Origin: VRUE01 sp963703175
GTDB lineage: Bacteria > Actinomycetota > Thermoleophilia > Solirubrobacterales > 70-9
Reading direction: 5' to 3'
DNA length: 64,000 bases
NCBI GenBank assembly: GCA_963703175.1
Contig: OY969794.1
Coordinates: 2,356,001-2,420,000, forward strand
Below are positions 1 to 9,800 of this stretch, one piece after another (within the stretch, counting starts at the first letter, position 1; each line of letters opens with the position of its first letter). The notes below the pieces were generated by a model. It made no database searches. It saw nothing but the letters and a program-made list of their open reading frames with translations, and was not told the origin of the DNA. The position numbers and the translations under genes are program-made.

Positions 1-1
1 C

Positions 2-3000
2 GACGCCCCTGCTGAGGTCGAGACCCTGCACTGCGAGATCGATCGCGATGCAGCGACCGATGGGGCGGCGCGCAAGGCCGCCCAGGTTGCGCTGCGCTCG
101 GTCCAGAGCTGGCTCGCCGATGAGTCGAAGGCCGACCTGCGCCTCGCCCTGCTCACCGAGAACGCCGTGGCGGCGACACCGGAGGAGTCCCCCGACCCGG
201 CAGCCGCGGTGATCTGGGGCCTCGTCCGCTCGGCCCAGTCCGAGCATCCTGGCCGCTTCTGTTTGATCGACACTGATGGCAGCGAGGCCTCGCGGGCGGC
301 GCTGCCCGCTGCGCTCTCCCTCGGTGCGGTCGAGCCCCAGCTCGCCCTGCGCGAGGGGACTGCGCTGACGGCGCGCCTAGTCCGCGTCGGGGTGACGGCG
401 GAGGCAGGCGCCTCGGTCACGATCGATCCCGAGCGCACCGTCTTGGTCACCGGCGGACTGGGTGTCCTCGGCACTCTCACCGCGCGCCACCTGGTCGAGC
501 GCCATGGCGCTCGACATCTGCTCCTCGTCAGTCGCAGCGGTCCCGAGGCGGAGGGTGCCGATGCGCTGCGGTCTGAGCTCGAAGAGCTGGGCGCCACGGT
601 GACGATCGCCGCCTGCGACGTCGCCGATCGCCGGGATCTGGAGCGCTTGCTCGCCGCGATTCCCGCCGAGCGCCCGCTGGGCGCGCTGATCCACTGCGCT
701 GGCGCGCTTGCCGATGGCACCGTCGAGACCCTCGACTCCGAGCAGGTCGATCGTGTCTTCGCCCCCAAGGTCGATGCCGCCTGGCACCTGCACGAGCTGA
801 CCGCCGACGCCGATCTCTCGGCCTTCGTTCTCTTCTCCTCGGTGGCTGGCTCGCTGGGGGGGCCGGGGCAGGCCAACTACGCGGCGGCCAATGTCTTCCT
901 CGATGCGCTTGCGCAGCGGCGGCGTTCGGCGGGTCTTGCTGCCAGCTCGATCGCCTGGGGGCTCTGGCAGCGTGAGAGCGCGATGACCTCTCACCTACAA
1001 GATGCCGACCTGGCGCGGATGCGGCGCTCGGGTGTCGAAGCGCTCAGCGACGAGCAGGGGCTCGCCATGCTCGATGGGACCCTGGAGGCCGGCTGCGCGA
1101 CAGCGCTCGCGATCCCGCTGAACACGGCCGCGCTCAGGGGCATGGCTTCTGCCGGCGTGCTGCCGCCGGTCTTCAGCGGGCTGGTCCGCGCCCCGCGGAA
1201 GCGCAGCGCCCCGGGTGGGTCGCTTGCCACGAAGCTGGCGACGCTGACGGAGGCGGAGGCAGAGGCCTTTGCCCTCGACCTGGTCAGGAGCGAGGTCGCA
1301 GCGGTCCTCGGGTATCCCTCTCCACAAGAAGTCGAGCCGAGGCGCGCCTTCCGCGATCTGGGCTTCGACTCGTTGGCGGCGATCGATCTGCGCAATCGGC
1401 TCAGCGTGCTTGCCGGTCTGCGCCTGCCGGCGACCGTCGTCTTCGACTACCCGAGTGCCGCTGCTCTTGCCAAGCACCTGCTGGAGCAGGCGACCACAAG
1501 CGGTGGCGCCAGGCAGGTGGCCGTCCGCGCTCGGGCGAGCGAGGAGCCGATCGCGATCGTCGGCATGGCCTGCCGCTACCCGGGAGGGGTCAGTTCGCCC
1601 GCCGGTCTCTGGCAGCTCGTCGCCGAGGGTCGCGACGGCATCGGTGCGTTCCCGGCTGATCGTGGTTGGGACCTGGAGCGCCTTTACCACCCCGATCCCG
1701 GGCATCTCGGCACTGCCTATGCGCGCGAGGGCGGCTTCCTCGAAGACGCCGCCGAGTTCGATGCAGGCTTCTTCGCGATCAGCCCGCGCGAGGCGCAGGT
1801 AATCGACCCACAGGAGCGGCTGCTGCTCGAATCCTGCTGGGAGGCACTGGAGGACGCGGGCATCGACCCGCTCTCCCTGCGCGAGACCCAGACCGGCGTC
1901 TTCGCCGGGGTGATGTCCCACGACTACGGGCCTGTCGCCGGGGGGAGTTCGAGCATTGTCTCGGGCCGCGTCGCCTACACGCTCGGACTTGAGGGCCCGG
2001 CGATCAGCGTCGACACGGCCTGCTCCTCCTCACTGGTGGCGATGCATCTCGCCTCCCAGGCACTAGGGGCGGGGGAGTGCGACCTTGCCCTTGCCGGCGG
2101 CGTGACCGTGCTCTCCACCCCCGGGGTCTTCCTCGTCTTCAGCGCACAGCGCGGCCTTGCCCCTGACGGGCGCAGCAAGTCTTTCGCCGACGCGGCCGAT
2201 GGCGCCGGGTTCTCAGAGGGGGTGGGCATGCTGGCGCTTGAGCGCCTCTCCGACGCACAGCGCAACGGCCACCCGGTTCTCGCCTTGCTCAAGGGCTCGG
2301 CCGTTAACCAAGACGGCGCCTCCAACGGCCTCACAGCGCCCAACGGTCCCTCGCAGGAGCGGGTCATCCGCCAAGCGCTAGCCAACGCCGACCTTACGCC
2401 GCAAGAGATCGACGTCGTCGAGGCCCATGGCACCGGCACCACCCTCGGCGACCCGATCGAGGCCGGCGCCTTGCTCGCGACTTACGGTCAGGACAGAGAG
2501 CGGCCACTGAAGCTCGGCTCGATCAAGTCGAATATTGGCCACACCCAGGCAGCGGCTGGCGTGGCGGGCGTGATCAAGATGACGCAGGCGATGCGCGAAG
2601 GCGTCTTGCCGAAGACCCTGCACGTCGACGCGCCCTCTTCCAAGGTGGACTGGGAGGCGGGGGAGATCGAGCTGCTGAGCGAGCAGACCGAGTGGGAGGC
2701 GAATGGCGGGCCCCGCCGCGCCGGCGTCTCCTCCTTTGGCATCAGCGGCACCAACGCGCATGTGATCTTGGAACAGGCGCCCGCGCTCAACGGAGCGACG
2801 CCCACGACCGAGCCGCTAGACGGGCAGGTCCCACTGGCGCTCTCGGCCAAAACAGAGTCCGCTCTGGCGCAGGCTGCGGATCGCCTCAACGTCTACCTCG
2901 GCGAAAACCCGGACCTCGACCCGACCGACCTCGCCTACTCGCTGGCGACAACCCGGGCGACCTTCGAGCACCGGGCGGTCGCTCTCGGCAAGGACCGCGA

Positions 3001-6000
3001 GGAGCTGTTGGCATCGCTCGCTGCGCTCGCCAACGGCGATCCCAGCCCCAATGTCCTCAGCGCCAAAGCAAAGGACGGCAAGCTCGCCTACCTCTTCACC
3101 GGCCAGGGCTCCCAACGTCTTGGCATGGGCAAGGAGCTCTATGAGGCTGACGCGAACTTCCGCAATGCCTTTGACCAAGCCTGTGAGCAACTCGATCAGC
3201 ACCTAGGGAAACCGCTCAAAGAGATCGTCTTCGCCAAGGGCAATAAAGCAGCCGCCCAACTTGAGGACACCACCTACGCCCAGCCGGCCCTCTTTGCGAT
3301 CGAGGTCGCTCTCCATAGAGCGCTTGCCGAGCGCGGCCTCAGCCCCGACCTCCTAACCGGTCACTCGATCGGGGAGATCGCCGCCGCACATGTCGCCGGG
3401 GTCCTTGACCTAGATGACGCAGCGAAGCTCGTCACCGCACGTGGTCGCCTGATGGGCGCCCTGCCCACCGGCGGGGCAATGGCGGCGATCGAGGCAACCG
3501 AGGCCGAGGTCGCCAAGTCGATCGCCGGCAAAGAAGACGAGCTCTCGATCGCCGCGATCAACGCTCCGAGCTCGATCGTCATCTCAGGAGCAGAGGAAGC
3601 AGTCGAAGCGATCCGCACCGAGTGGGAGGAGAAAGGCAAAAAGACCAAACGCCTTGCGGTCTCCCACGCCTTCCACTCGCCGCTGATGGAGCCGATGCTT
3701 AAGGAGTTCGCCGAGGTAGCAAACTCGCTCACCTTCAACGAGCCCAAGCTCCCGATCGTCTCCAACGTCAGCGGTGAGCTGCTCAGCCCAGAACAAGCAA
3801 CCGACCCCGCCTACTGGGTCACCCACGTACGAGCGCCGGTGCGCTTTGCCGATGCGATCGCCACGCTCAAAGCACAGGGCACCAGCACCTACCTGGAGCT
3901 AGGCCCAGACCCGGTCCTTTGCGCGATGGCACGCGAGTGCCTGGGCACCGAGCAAGACAACGCCGCCTTCCTCCCCACCTTGCGCGAGGGGCGCACCGAG
4001 GGCGGGGCCGTCTCAATCGCGATCGCCGGTGCCCACGTCGCCGGCGCAAAGCTCGACTGGGGCGCCTTCTTCAAGGGCACCGGCGCCAAGCGGGTCTCGC
4101 TGCCGACCTATCCCTTCCAGCGTGAGCGCTACTGGCTCGATTCCGCTTTGAGCGGAAGTGGGGACCTGACCGCAGCCGGACAGGCCGCCGCTGATCACCC
4201 CTTGCTGGGAGCGGCTGTGGGACTGGCAGGGGATCGCGGCGAAGGGCTGCTGCTGACCGGTCGGATATCGCTTGCGACTCACTCCTGGTTGGCCGACCAC
4301 GTCGTCGCCGGCAGGGTGCTCCTGCCTGGCTCTGCCTTGGTCGAGCTGGCGCTGCGGGCGGCCGAGCAGGCCGGCGCTGAGACGGTCGATGAGCTCGAGA
4401 TGCAGGCACCCCTCGTCCTCCCCGACGCGGGCGCGGTGGCGATCCAGGTATCGGTCTCTGGTCCCGCCGCCGACGGCAGCCGAGAGATCGCGATCCACTC
4501 CCGTCTCGATAGCGAGGGGGCGGATTGGATTCGCAATGCAAGTGGCGCTCTCCGCGACGCCCCCGCTCCGGAAGCCGCCGAGGTCTTCGCCTCGTGGCCG
4601 CCAGAGAACGCCGAGCCGATGGATGTCGACGACATCTATGACCGCCTTGCAGACGCGGGTCTCGAATATGGCCCCGCCTTTCAGGGTCTCACCGGGGCCT
4701 GGCGGGTCGGCACAGAGACGTACGCCGAGGTGTCATTGCCGGAGGAGAGCGCGCAGGACCAAGAGCGGTTCGCCATCCACCCCACCCTTCTCGACTCGGC
4801 CATGCACGGAGCTCTCCTGGCTGCGATCGAGGATCAGGGTGAGGGCTTTGCGATGGCGTCGTCTTGGAGCGGCATCTCGTTACTCGCGACGGGGGCCAGG
4901 GAGCTGCGGGTGAAAATCGTTCAGGGGGCCGAAATCGGCGAAGTGTCGATGCAGGTCACCGATCCGACCGGCGCCGCAGTGGCATCGGTTGCAAAGGCAA
5001 TCTGCCGCCCGCTCGACCCCGAGCAGCTGCCGGGTGGGAGCCGAGGCCAGGACGAGCTGCTGACGCTCGAGTGGCCCCAGGTGACGCTCTCCAGAGGGGT
5101 CGACATAACTGATGCGGAGACCTTGATATGCGGCGTCGAGCATGGCGAGCTCGGGCCGGTGGCGGCCCGTGAGGCCGTCCGGAGAGCCCTGGAGGCGATC
5201 CAGATGCGGATCTCGTCGGAGCAGCCGACCGACTCGCGCCTGACGCTGATTACCGAGAACGCGCTTGCGGTGGCGGCCGGCGAGACACCCGCGCCGGCCG
5301 CCGCGGCGATCTGGGGGCTGGTGCGCACCGCCCAGTCCGAGCACCCCGGTCGTTTTGCCTTGATCGACAGCGACGGCACGGAGGCTTCACAGCGTGCGTT
5401 GGCCGCCGCGCTGGCGAGTGGAGGCGAGGAGCCACAGCTCGCGCTGCGCGAGGGCGTGGCGCTGGCGCCGCGCCTGGGGCGCAGGCGCGCGGTACCGGCG
5501 GAGGTCGACTCCGACATAGCGATCAACCCCGAACGTACGGTGCTCGTAACCGGCGCCACCGGTGGTCTCGGCAGCCTGGTCGCTGGCCATCTGGTGGAGC
5601 GCTATGGCGCCCGTCATCTGCTCTTGATCAGCAGAAGCGGACCGGCAGCCGAGGGCGCGGATGCGCTCCGGTCCGAGCTCGAAGAGCTGGGCGCCACGGT
5701 GACGATCACCGCCTGCGACGTCGCCGATCGCGAGGCGCTTGGGAGGCTCCTCGGCTCGCTTTCCCCCGAGCATCCCCTGGGTGCGGTCGTCCACTGCGCC
5801 GGGGTCCTCGCCGACGCCACGGTCGAGACCCTCGGCGCCGAGCAGATTGAGTCGGTCTTCGCTCCCAAGGTGGACGCGGCCTGGAACCTGCACGAGCTGA
5901 CCGAGAACACTGACCTCTCGGCTTTCGTCTTGTTCTCGTCCGCCGCCGGCACCCTGGGTGGTCCCGGCCAGGCCAATTACGCCGCCGCCAATGTCTATCT

Positions 6001-6847
6001 CGACGCCCTCGCTCAGCTGCGCCAGGCGCAGGGCCTGGCCGCGACCTCGATCGTCTGGGGTCCTTGGGAGCGGGAGAGCGGCATGGCTGCAGCGCTGGAC
6101 GAGGGCACCCAGGCGCGGATTCGCCGCGGTGGCGTCGAACCGATCTCCGATCGGCGGGGCCTGGACTTGTTCGACGCGGCTCTCGGTGCCGAGGGCGCGA
6201 TGGCCCTGGCGGTGCCGTTCGACACCGCGGCGCTCAGAGCCCTTTCCTCTGTTGGCGTCCTGCCGCCGATCTTCAGTGGCCTGGTGCGCACCTCGCGACG
6301 TCGCCGTGCCGCCTCGGAGTCGCTTGCGAGCAAGCTCTCCACCCTTCCCGAGGCAGAGCACGAGGGCTACGTGCTCGGCTTGGTACGGGCCCAGGTCGCG
6401 GCGATGCTCGGCTACGCCTCCACCGAGGAGGTCGAGCCGGAGAAGGCCTTCCTGGAGCTGGGCTTCGACTCACTGGCGGCGGTTGAACTGCGCAATCAGC
6501 TTGACGCCATGACCGGGTTGCGACTGCCGGCGACGGTTGTCTTCGACCACCCGAGCGCGGCCGCCCTCGGCGGCTATCTGCTCGCCGAGGTCATCGCTGG
6601 CGATGGTGGCGCCCCGGCGTCGGAGTCGAAGGAGGCGGAGATCCGGGAGGCGCTTGCATCGATCTCGCTCACCCGCCTGCGACGTGCCGGCCTGATCGAT
6701 CCCCTGCTCAGACTCGCTCAGGATGACGATGGGGCCGAGGTCATCGCCGATGAGGGCGATCTGATCGATTCGATGGACGTCGACGATCTAATTCGCAAGA
6801 GCGTCGAAGGCTTGTCGACCGATTCGCATGGGGAGGGTCCGCGATGA
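2..6847 (+). CDS. Type I modular polyketide synthase, C-terminal part (KR-ACP / KS-AT-DH-KR-ACP)
   Basis: The gene enters from the left edge; the frame is open from base 2, so the N-terminus lies outside the window. Domains in order: ketoreductase (TGGLGVLG cofactor motif near 437, catalytic Tyr codon 878, LAD motif suggesting a B-type KR), ACP (LGFDSL, Ser codon 1370), KS (TACSSS Cys codon 2021, VEAHGTGT, SNIGHT), AT (GHSIGE Ser codon 3365, HAFHSP: predicted malonyl-CoA specific), DH (HVVAGRVLLP, His codon 4298; YGPAF; LLDSAMH Asp codon 4793: looks complete), KR (TGATGGLG, Tyr codon 5978), ACP (Ser codon 6470). The last 80 residues form a helical C-terminal docking tail (about 6600-6844). 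No ER lies between DH and KR, so the complete module should leave a double bond. The stop overlaps the next PKS start by 4 bp (ATGA), and the tail should dock onto that protein's N-terminal coiled coil. Confidence 0.95.
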   Translation, partial: DAPAEVETLHCEIDRDAATDGAARKAAQVALRSVQSWLADESKADLRLALLTENAVAATPEESPDPAAAVIWGLVRSAQSEHPGRFCLIDTDGSEASRAALPAALSLGAVEPQLALREGTALTARLVRVGVTAEAGASVTIDPERTVLVTGGLGVLGTLTARHLVERHGARHLLLVSRSGPEAEGADALRSELEELGATVTIAACDVADRRDLERLLAAIPAERPLGALIHCAGALADGTVETLDSEQVDRVFAPKVDAAWHLHELTADADLSAFVLFSSVAGSLGGPGQANYAAANVFLDALAQRRRSAGLAASSIAWGLWQRESAMTSHLQDADLARMRRSGVEALSDEQGLAMLDGTLEAGCATALAIPLNTAALRGMASAGVLPPVFSGLVRAPRKRSAPGGSLATKLATLTEAEAEAFALDLVRSEVAAVLGYPSPQEVEPRRAFRDLGFDSLAAIDLRNRLSVLAGLRLPATVVFDYPSAAALAKHLLEQATTSGGARQVAVRARASEEPIAIVGMACRYPGGVSSPAGLWQLVAEGRDGIGAFPADRGWDLERLYHPDPGHLGTAYAREGGFLEDAAEFDAGFFAISPREAQVIDPQERLLLESCWEALEDAGIDPLSLRETQTGVFAGVMSHDYGPVAGGSSSIVSGRVAYTLGLEGPAISVDTACSSSLVAMHLASQALGAGECDLALAGGVTVLSTPGVFLVFSAQRGLAPDGRSKSFADAADGAGFSEGVGMLALERLSDAQRNGHPVLALLKGSAVNQDGASNGLTAPNGPSQERVIRQALANADLTPQEIDVVEAHGTGTTLGDPIEAGALLATYGQDRERPLKLGSIKSNIGHTQAAAGVAGVIKMTQAMREGVLPKTLHVDAPSSKVDWEAGEIELLSEQTEWEANGGPRRAGVSSFGISGTNAHVILEQAPALNGATPTTEPLDGQVPLALSAKTESALAQAADRLNVYLGENPDLDPTDLAYSLATTRATFEHRAVALGKDREELLASLAALANGDPSPNVLSAKAKDGKLAYLFTGQGSQRLGMGKELYEADANFRNAFDQACEQLDQHLGKPLKEIVFAKGNKAAAQLEDTTYAQPALFAIEVALHRALAERGLSPDLLTGHSIGEIAAAHVAGVLDLDDAAKLVTARGRLMGALPTGGAMAAIEATEAEVAKSIAGKEDELSIAAINAPSSIVISGAEEAVEAIRTEWEEKGKKTKRLAVSHAFHSPLMEPMLKEFAEVANSLTFNEPKLPIVSNVSGELLSPEQATDPAYWVTHVRAPVRFADAIATLKAQGTSTYLELGPDPVLCAMARECLGTEQDNAAFLPTLREGRTEGGAVSIAIAGAHVAGAKLDWGAFFKGTGAKRVSLPTYPFQRERYWLDSALSGSGDLTAAGQAAADHPLLGAAVGLAGDRGEGLLLTGRISLATHSWLADHVVAGRVLLPGSALVELALRAAEQAGAETVDELEMQAPLVLPDAGAVAIQVSVSGPAADGSREIAIHSRLDSEGADWIRNASGALRDAPAPEAAEVFASWPPENAEPMDVDDIYDRLADAGLEYGPAFQGLTGAWRVGTETYAEVSLPEESAQDQERFAIHPTLLDSAMHGALLAAIEDQGEGFAMASSWSGISLLATGARELRVKIVQGAEIGEVSMQVTDPTGAAVASVAKAICRPLDPEQLPGGSRGQDELLTLEWPQVTLSRGVDITDAETLICGVEHGELGPVAAREAVRRALEAIQMRISSEQPTDSRLTLITENALAVAAGETPAPAAAAIWGLVRTAQSEHPGRFALIDSDGTEASQRALAAALASGGEEPQLALREGVALAPRLGRRRAVPAEVDSDIAINPERTVLVTGATGGLGSLVAGHLVERYGARHLLLISRSGPAAEGADALRSELEELGATVTITACDVADREALGRLLGSLSPEHPLGAVVHCAGVLADATVETLGAEQIESVFAPKVDAAWNLHELTENTDLSAFVLFSSAAGTLGGPGQANYAAANVYLDALAQLRQAQGLAATSIVWGPWERESGMAAALDEGTQARIRRGGVEPISDRRGLDLFDAALGAEGAMALAVPFDTAALRALSSVGVLPPIFSGLVRTSRRRRAASESLASKLSTLPEAEHEGYVLGLVRAQVAAMLGYASTEEVEPEKAFLELGFDSLAAVELRNQLDAMTGLRLPATVVFDHPSAAALGGYLLAEVIAGDGGAPASESKEAEIREALASISLTRLRRAGLIDPLLRLAQDDDGAEVIADEGDLIDSMDVDDLIRKSVEGLSTDSHGEGPR
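2906..4092 (+). repeat. Near-identical AT-encoding duplicate, copy 1
   Basis: This 1187-bp block encodes the KS-AT linker and the whole malonyl-specific AT of the first PKS protein. It recurs at a constant offset of 5411 bp at 8317-9503. By eye about nine to ten bases differ, giving only a few residue changes (for example THVRAPV versus SHVRAPV). Identity drops sharply at both ends. The flanking KS C-terminal part (about 2449-2630) is also nearly identical to its counterpart. Recent duplication or gene conversion is inferred. Confidence 0.93.
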
Positions 6848-9800
6848 GCCCAAACAACAGCGAGGTCGTCGAGGCCCTGCGCACGACGCTCAAGGAGCGC
6901 GACCGGCTGCAGCGAGAGAACCTGCGCCTGCGGGCTGGCGCCAGCGAGCCAATCGCGATCGTCGGCATGGCCTGCCGCTACCCGGGGGGCATCGCCTCTC
7001 CGCGAGACCTCTGGCAAATGGTGGCGGAGGGTCGCGACGGCATCGGCGAGTTCCCGGTGGACCGCGGTTGGGACCTGGAGCGCCTCTACCACCCCGACCC
7101 TGATCACCCCGGAACTACCTATGCACGAGAGGGCGGATTCCTGGCGGAAGCTGGGGAGTTCGACGCCGAGTTCTTCTCGATCAGCCCCCGTGAGGCGCTG
7201 GTCATGGACCCCCAGGAGCGGCTGCTGCTCGAAGCCTGCTGGGAGGCGCTGGAGGACGCGGGCATCGACCCCGGCTCGCTGAAGAAAAGCCAGACCGGAG
7301 TCTTCGCGGGGGTCGGCGAACGCGGCTACGGGCCCTCCGCGGGGACGACCTCAAGCATCATCTCCGGTCGCGTCTCCTACGCCCTCGGCCTTGAGGGGCC
7401 ATCGATAAGCATCGATACGGCCTGTTCCTCCTCGCTCGTCGCCCTGCACCTGTCCTCGCAGGCATTGCGCCAGGGTGAGTGCACCCTCGCGCTGGCTGGG
7501 GGAGTGACGGTGCTCTCGACCCCCGGCGCCTTCGTGGCCTTCAGCGCACAGCGCGGTCTTGCCCCCGACGGTCGCTGTAAGCCCTTCGCCGATGCGGCTG
7601 ACGGGACCGGGTGGGCAGAGGGGGTGGGCATGCTGGCGCTCGAGCGCCTCTCCGACGCACAGCGCAACGGCCACCCGGTTCTCGCCCTGCTCAAGGGCTC
7701 GGCCGTTAACCAAGACGGCGCCTCCAACGGTCTCACCGCCCCCAACGGCCCCTCCCAGGAGCGGGTGATCCGCCAGGCGCTCGCCAGCGCCAACCTCACA
7801 CCCCAAGACGTCGACGCGGTCGAGGCACACGGCACCGGCACTACCTTGGGCGACCCGATCGAGGCTGGCGCCCTGCTCGCGACTTACGGTCAGGACAGAG
7901 AGCGGCCGCTGAAGCTCGGCTCGATCAAGTCGAATATTGGCCACACCCAGGCAGCGGCTGGCGTGGCGGGGGTGATCAAGATGACGCAGGCGATGCGCGA
8001 AGGCGCGCTGCCCAAGACCCTGCACGTCGACGCTCCCTCCTCCCATGTCGAGTGGGAGGCAGGGGAGATCGAGCTCTTGAGCGAGCCGGTCGAGTGGGAG
8101 GCAAACGGCCGACCCCGCCGCGCCGGCGTCTCCTCCTTCGGCATCAGCGGCACCAACGCGCATGTGATCTTGGAACAGGCGCCCGCGGTTGAGCCGGACG
8201 CTGAAGAGGCGGCAACGGCCCGATTCCTGCTCGGTCAAATCCCCCTCTCCCTCTCGGCCAAAGTAGGGCCCGCACTGGCCGAGTCAGCGCAGCGGCTCGC
8301 GGTTCGCCTGCAAGCCAACCCGGACCTCGACCCGACCGACCTCGCCTACTCGCTGGCGACAACCCGGGCGACCTTCGAGCACCGGGCGGTCGCTCTCGGC
8401 AAGGACCGCGAGGAGCTGTTGGCATCGCTCGCTGCGCTCGCCAACGGCGATCCCAGCCCCAATGTCCTCAGCGCCAAAGCAAAGGACGGCAAGCTCGCCT
8501 ACCTCTTCACCGGCCAGGGCTCCCAACGTCTTGGCATGGGCAAGGAGCTCTATGAGGCTGATGCGAACTTCCGCAATGCCTTTGACCAAGCCTGTGAGCA
8601 ACTCGATCAGCACCTAGGGAAACCGCTCAAAGAGATCGTCTTCGCCAAGGGCAAAAAAGCAGCCGCGCTGCTTGAGGACACCACCTACGCCCAGCCGGCC
8701 CTCTTTGCGATCGAGGTCGCTCTCCATAGAGCGCTTGCCGAGCGCGGCCTCAGCCCCGACCTCCTAACCGGTCACTCGATCGGGGAGATCGCCGCCGCAC
8801 ATGTCGCCGGGGTCCTTGACCTAGATGACGCAGCAAAGCTCGTCACCGCACGTGGTCGCCTGATGGGCGCCCTGCCCACCGGCGGGGCAATGGCGGCGAT
8901 CGAGGCAACCGAGGCCGAGGTCGCCAAGTCGATCGCCGGCAAAGAAGACGAGCTCTCGATCGCCGCGATCAACGCTCCGAGCTCGATCGTCATCTCAGGA
9001 GCAGAGGAAGCGGTCGAAGCGATCCGCACCGAGTGGGAGGAGAAAGGCAAAAAGACCAAACGCCTTGCGGTCTCCCACGCCTTCCACTCGCCGCTGATGG
9101 AGCCGATGCTTAAGGAGTTCGCCGAGGTAGCAAACTCACTCACCTTCAACGAGCCCAAGCTCCCGATCGTCTCCAACGTCAGCGGTGAGCTGCTCAGCCC
9201 AGAACAAGCAACCGACCCCGCCTACTGGGTCAGCCACGTACGAGCGCCGGTGCGCTTTGCCGATGCGATCGCCACGCTCAAAGCACAGGGCACCAGCACC
9301 TACCTGGAGCTAGGCCCAGACCCGGTCCTTTGCGCGATGGCACGCGAGTGCCTGGGCACCGAGCAAGACAACGCCGCCTTCCTCCCCACCTTGCGCGAGG
9401 GGCGCACCGAGGGCGGGGCCGTCTCAATCGCGATCGCCGGTGCCCACGTCGCCGGCGCAAAGCTCGACTGGGGCGCCTTCTTCAAGGGCACCGGCGCCAA
9501 GCGCGTGCCGCTGCCTACCTATCCTTTCCAACGCAAGCGGTATTGGCTGGCTTTGACCCCAAGCGGAGGGGGAGACCTGAGGGCTGCCGGCCTCGCCGAC
9601 CCAGGCCATCCCCTCCTCGCCGCGACGGTCGAAGACCCCGGCACTGGTGGACTGACCCTCACCGGTCGCCTCTCGCTCGCCACCCAAGCGTGGATAACCG
9701 ACGACCTCCTCCCCGGCACGGCGCTTCTGCCCACCAGCACCTACATCGAGCTGGCGCTAAAGGCGGCCCATGAGGCCGGCGGGCAGGGCATCGCCGAGCT

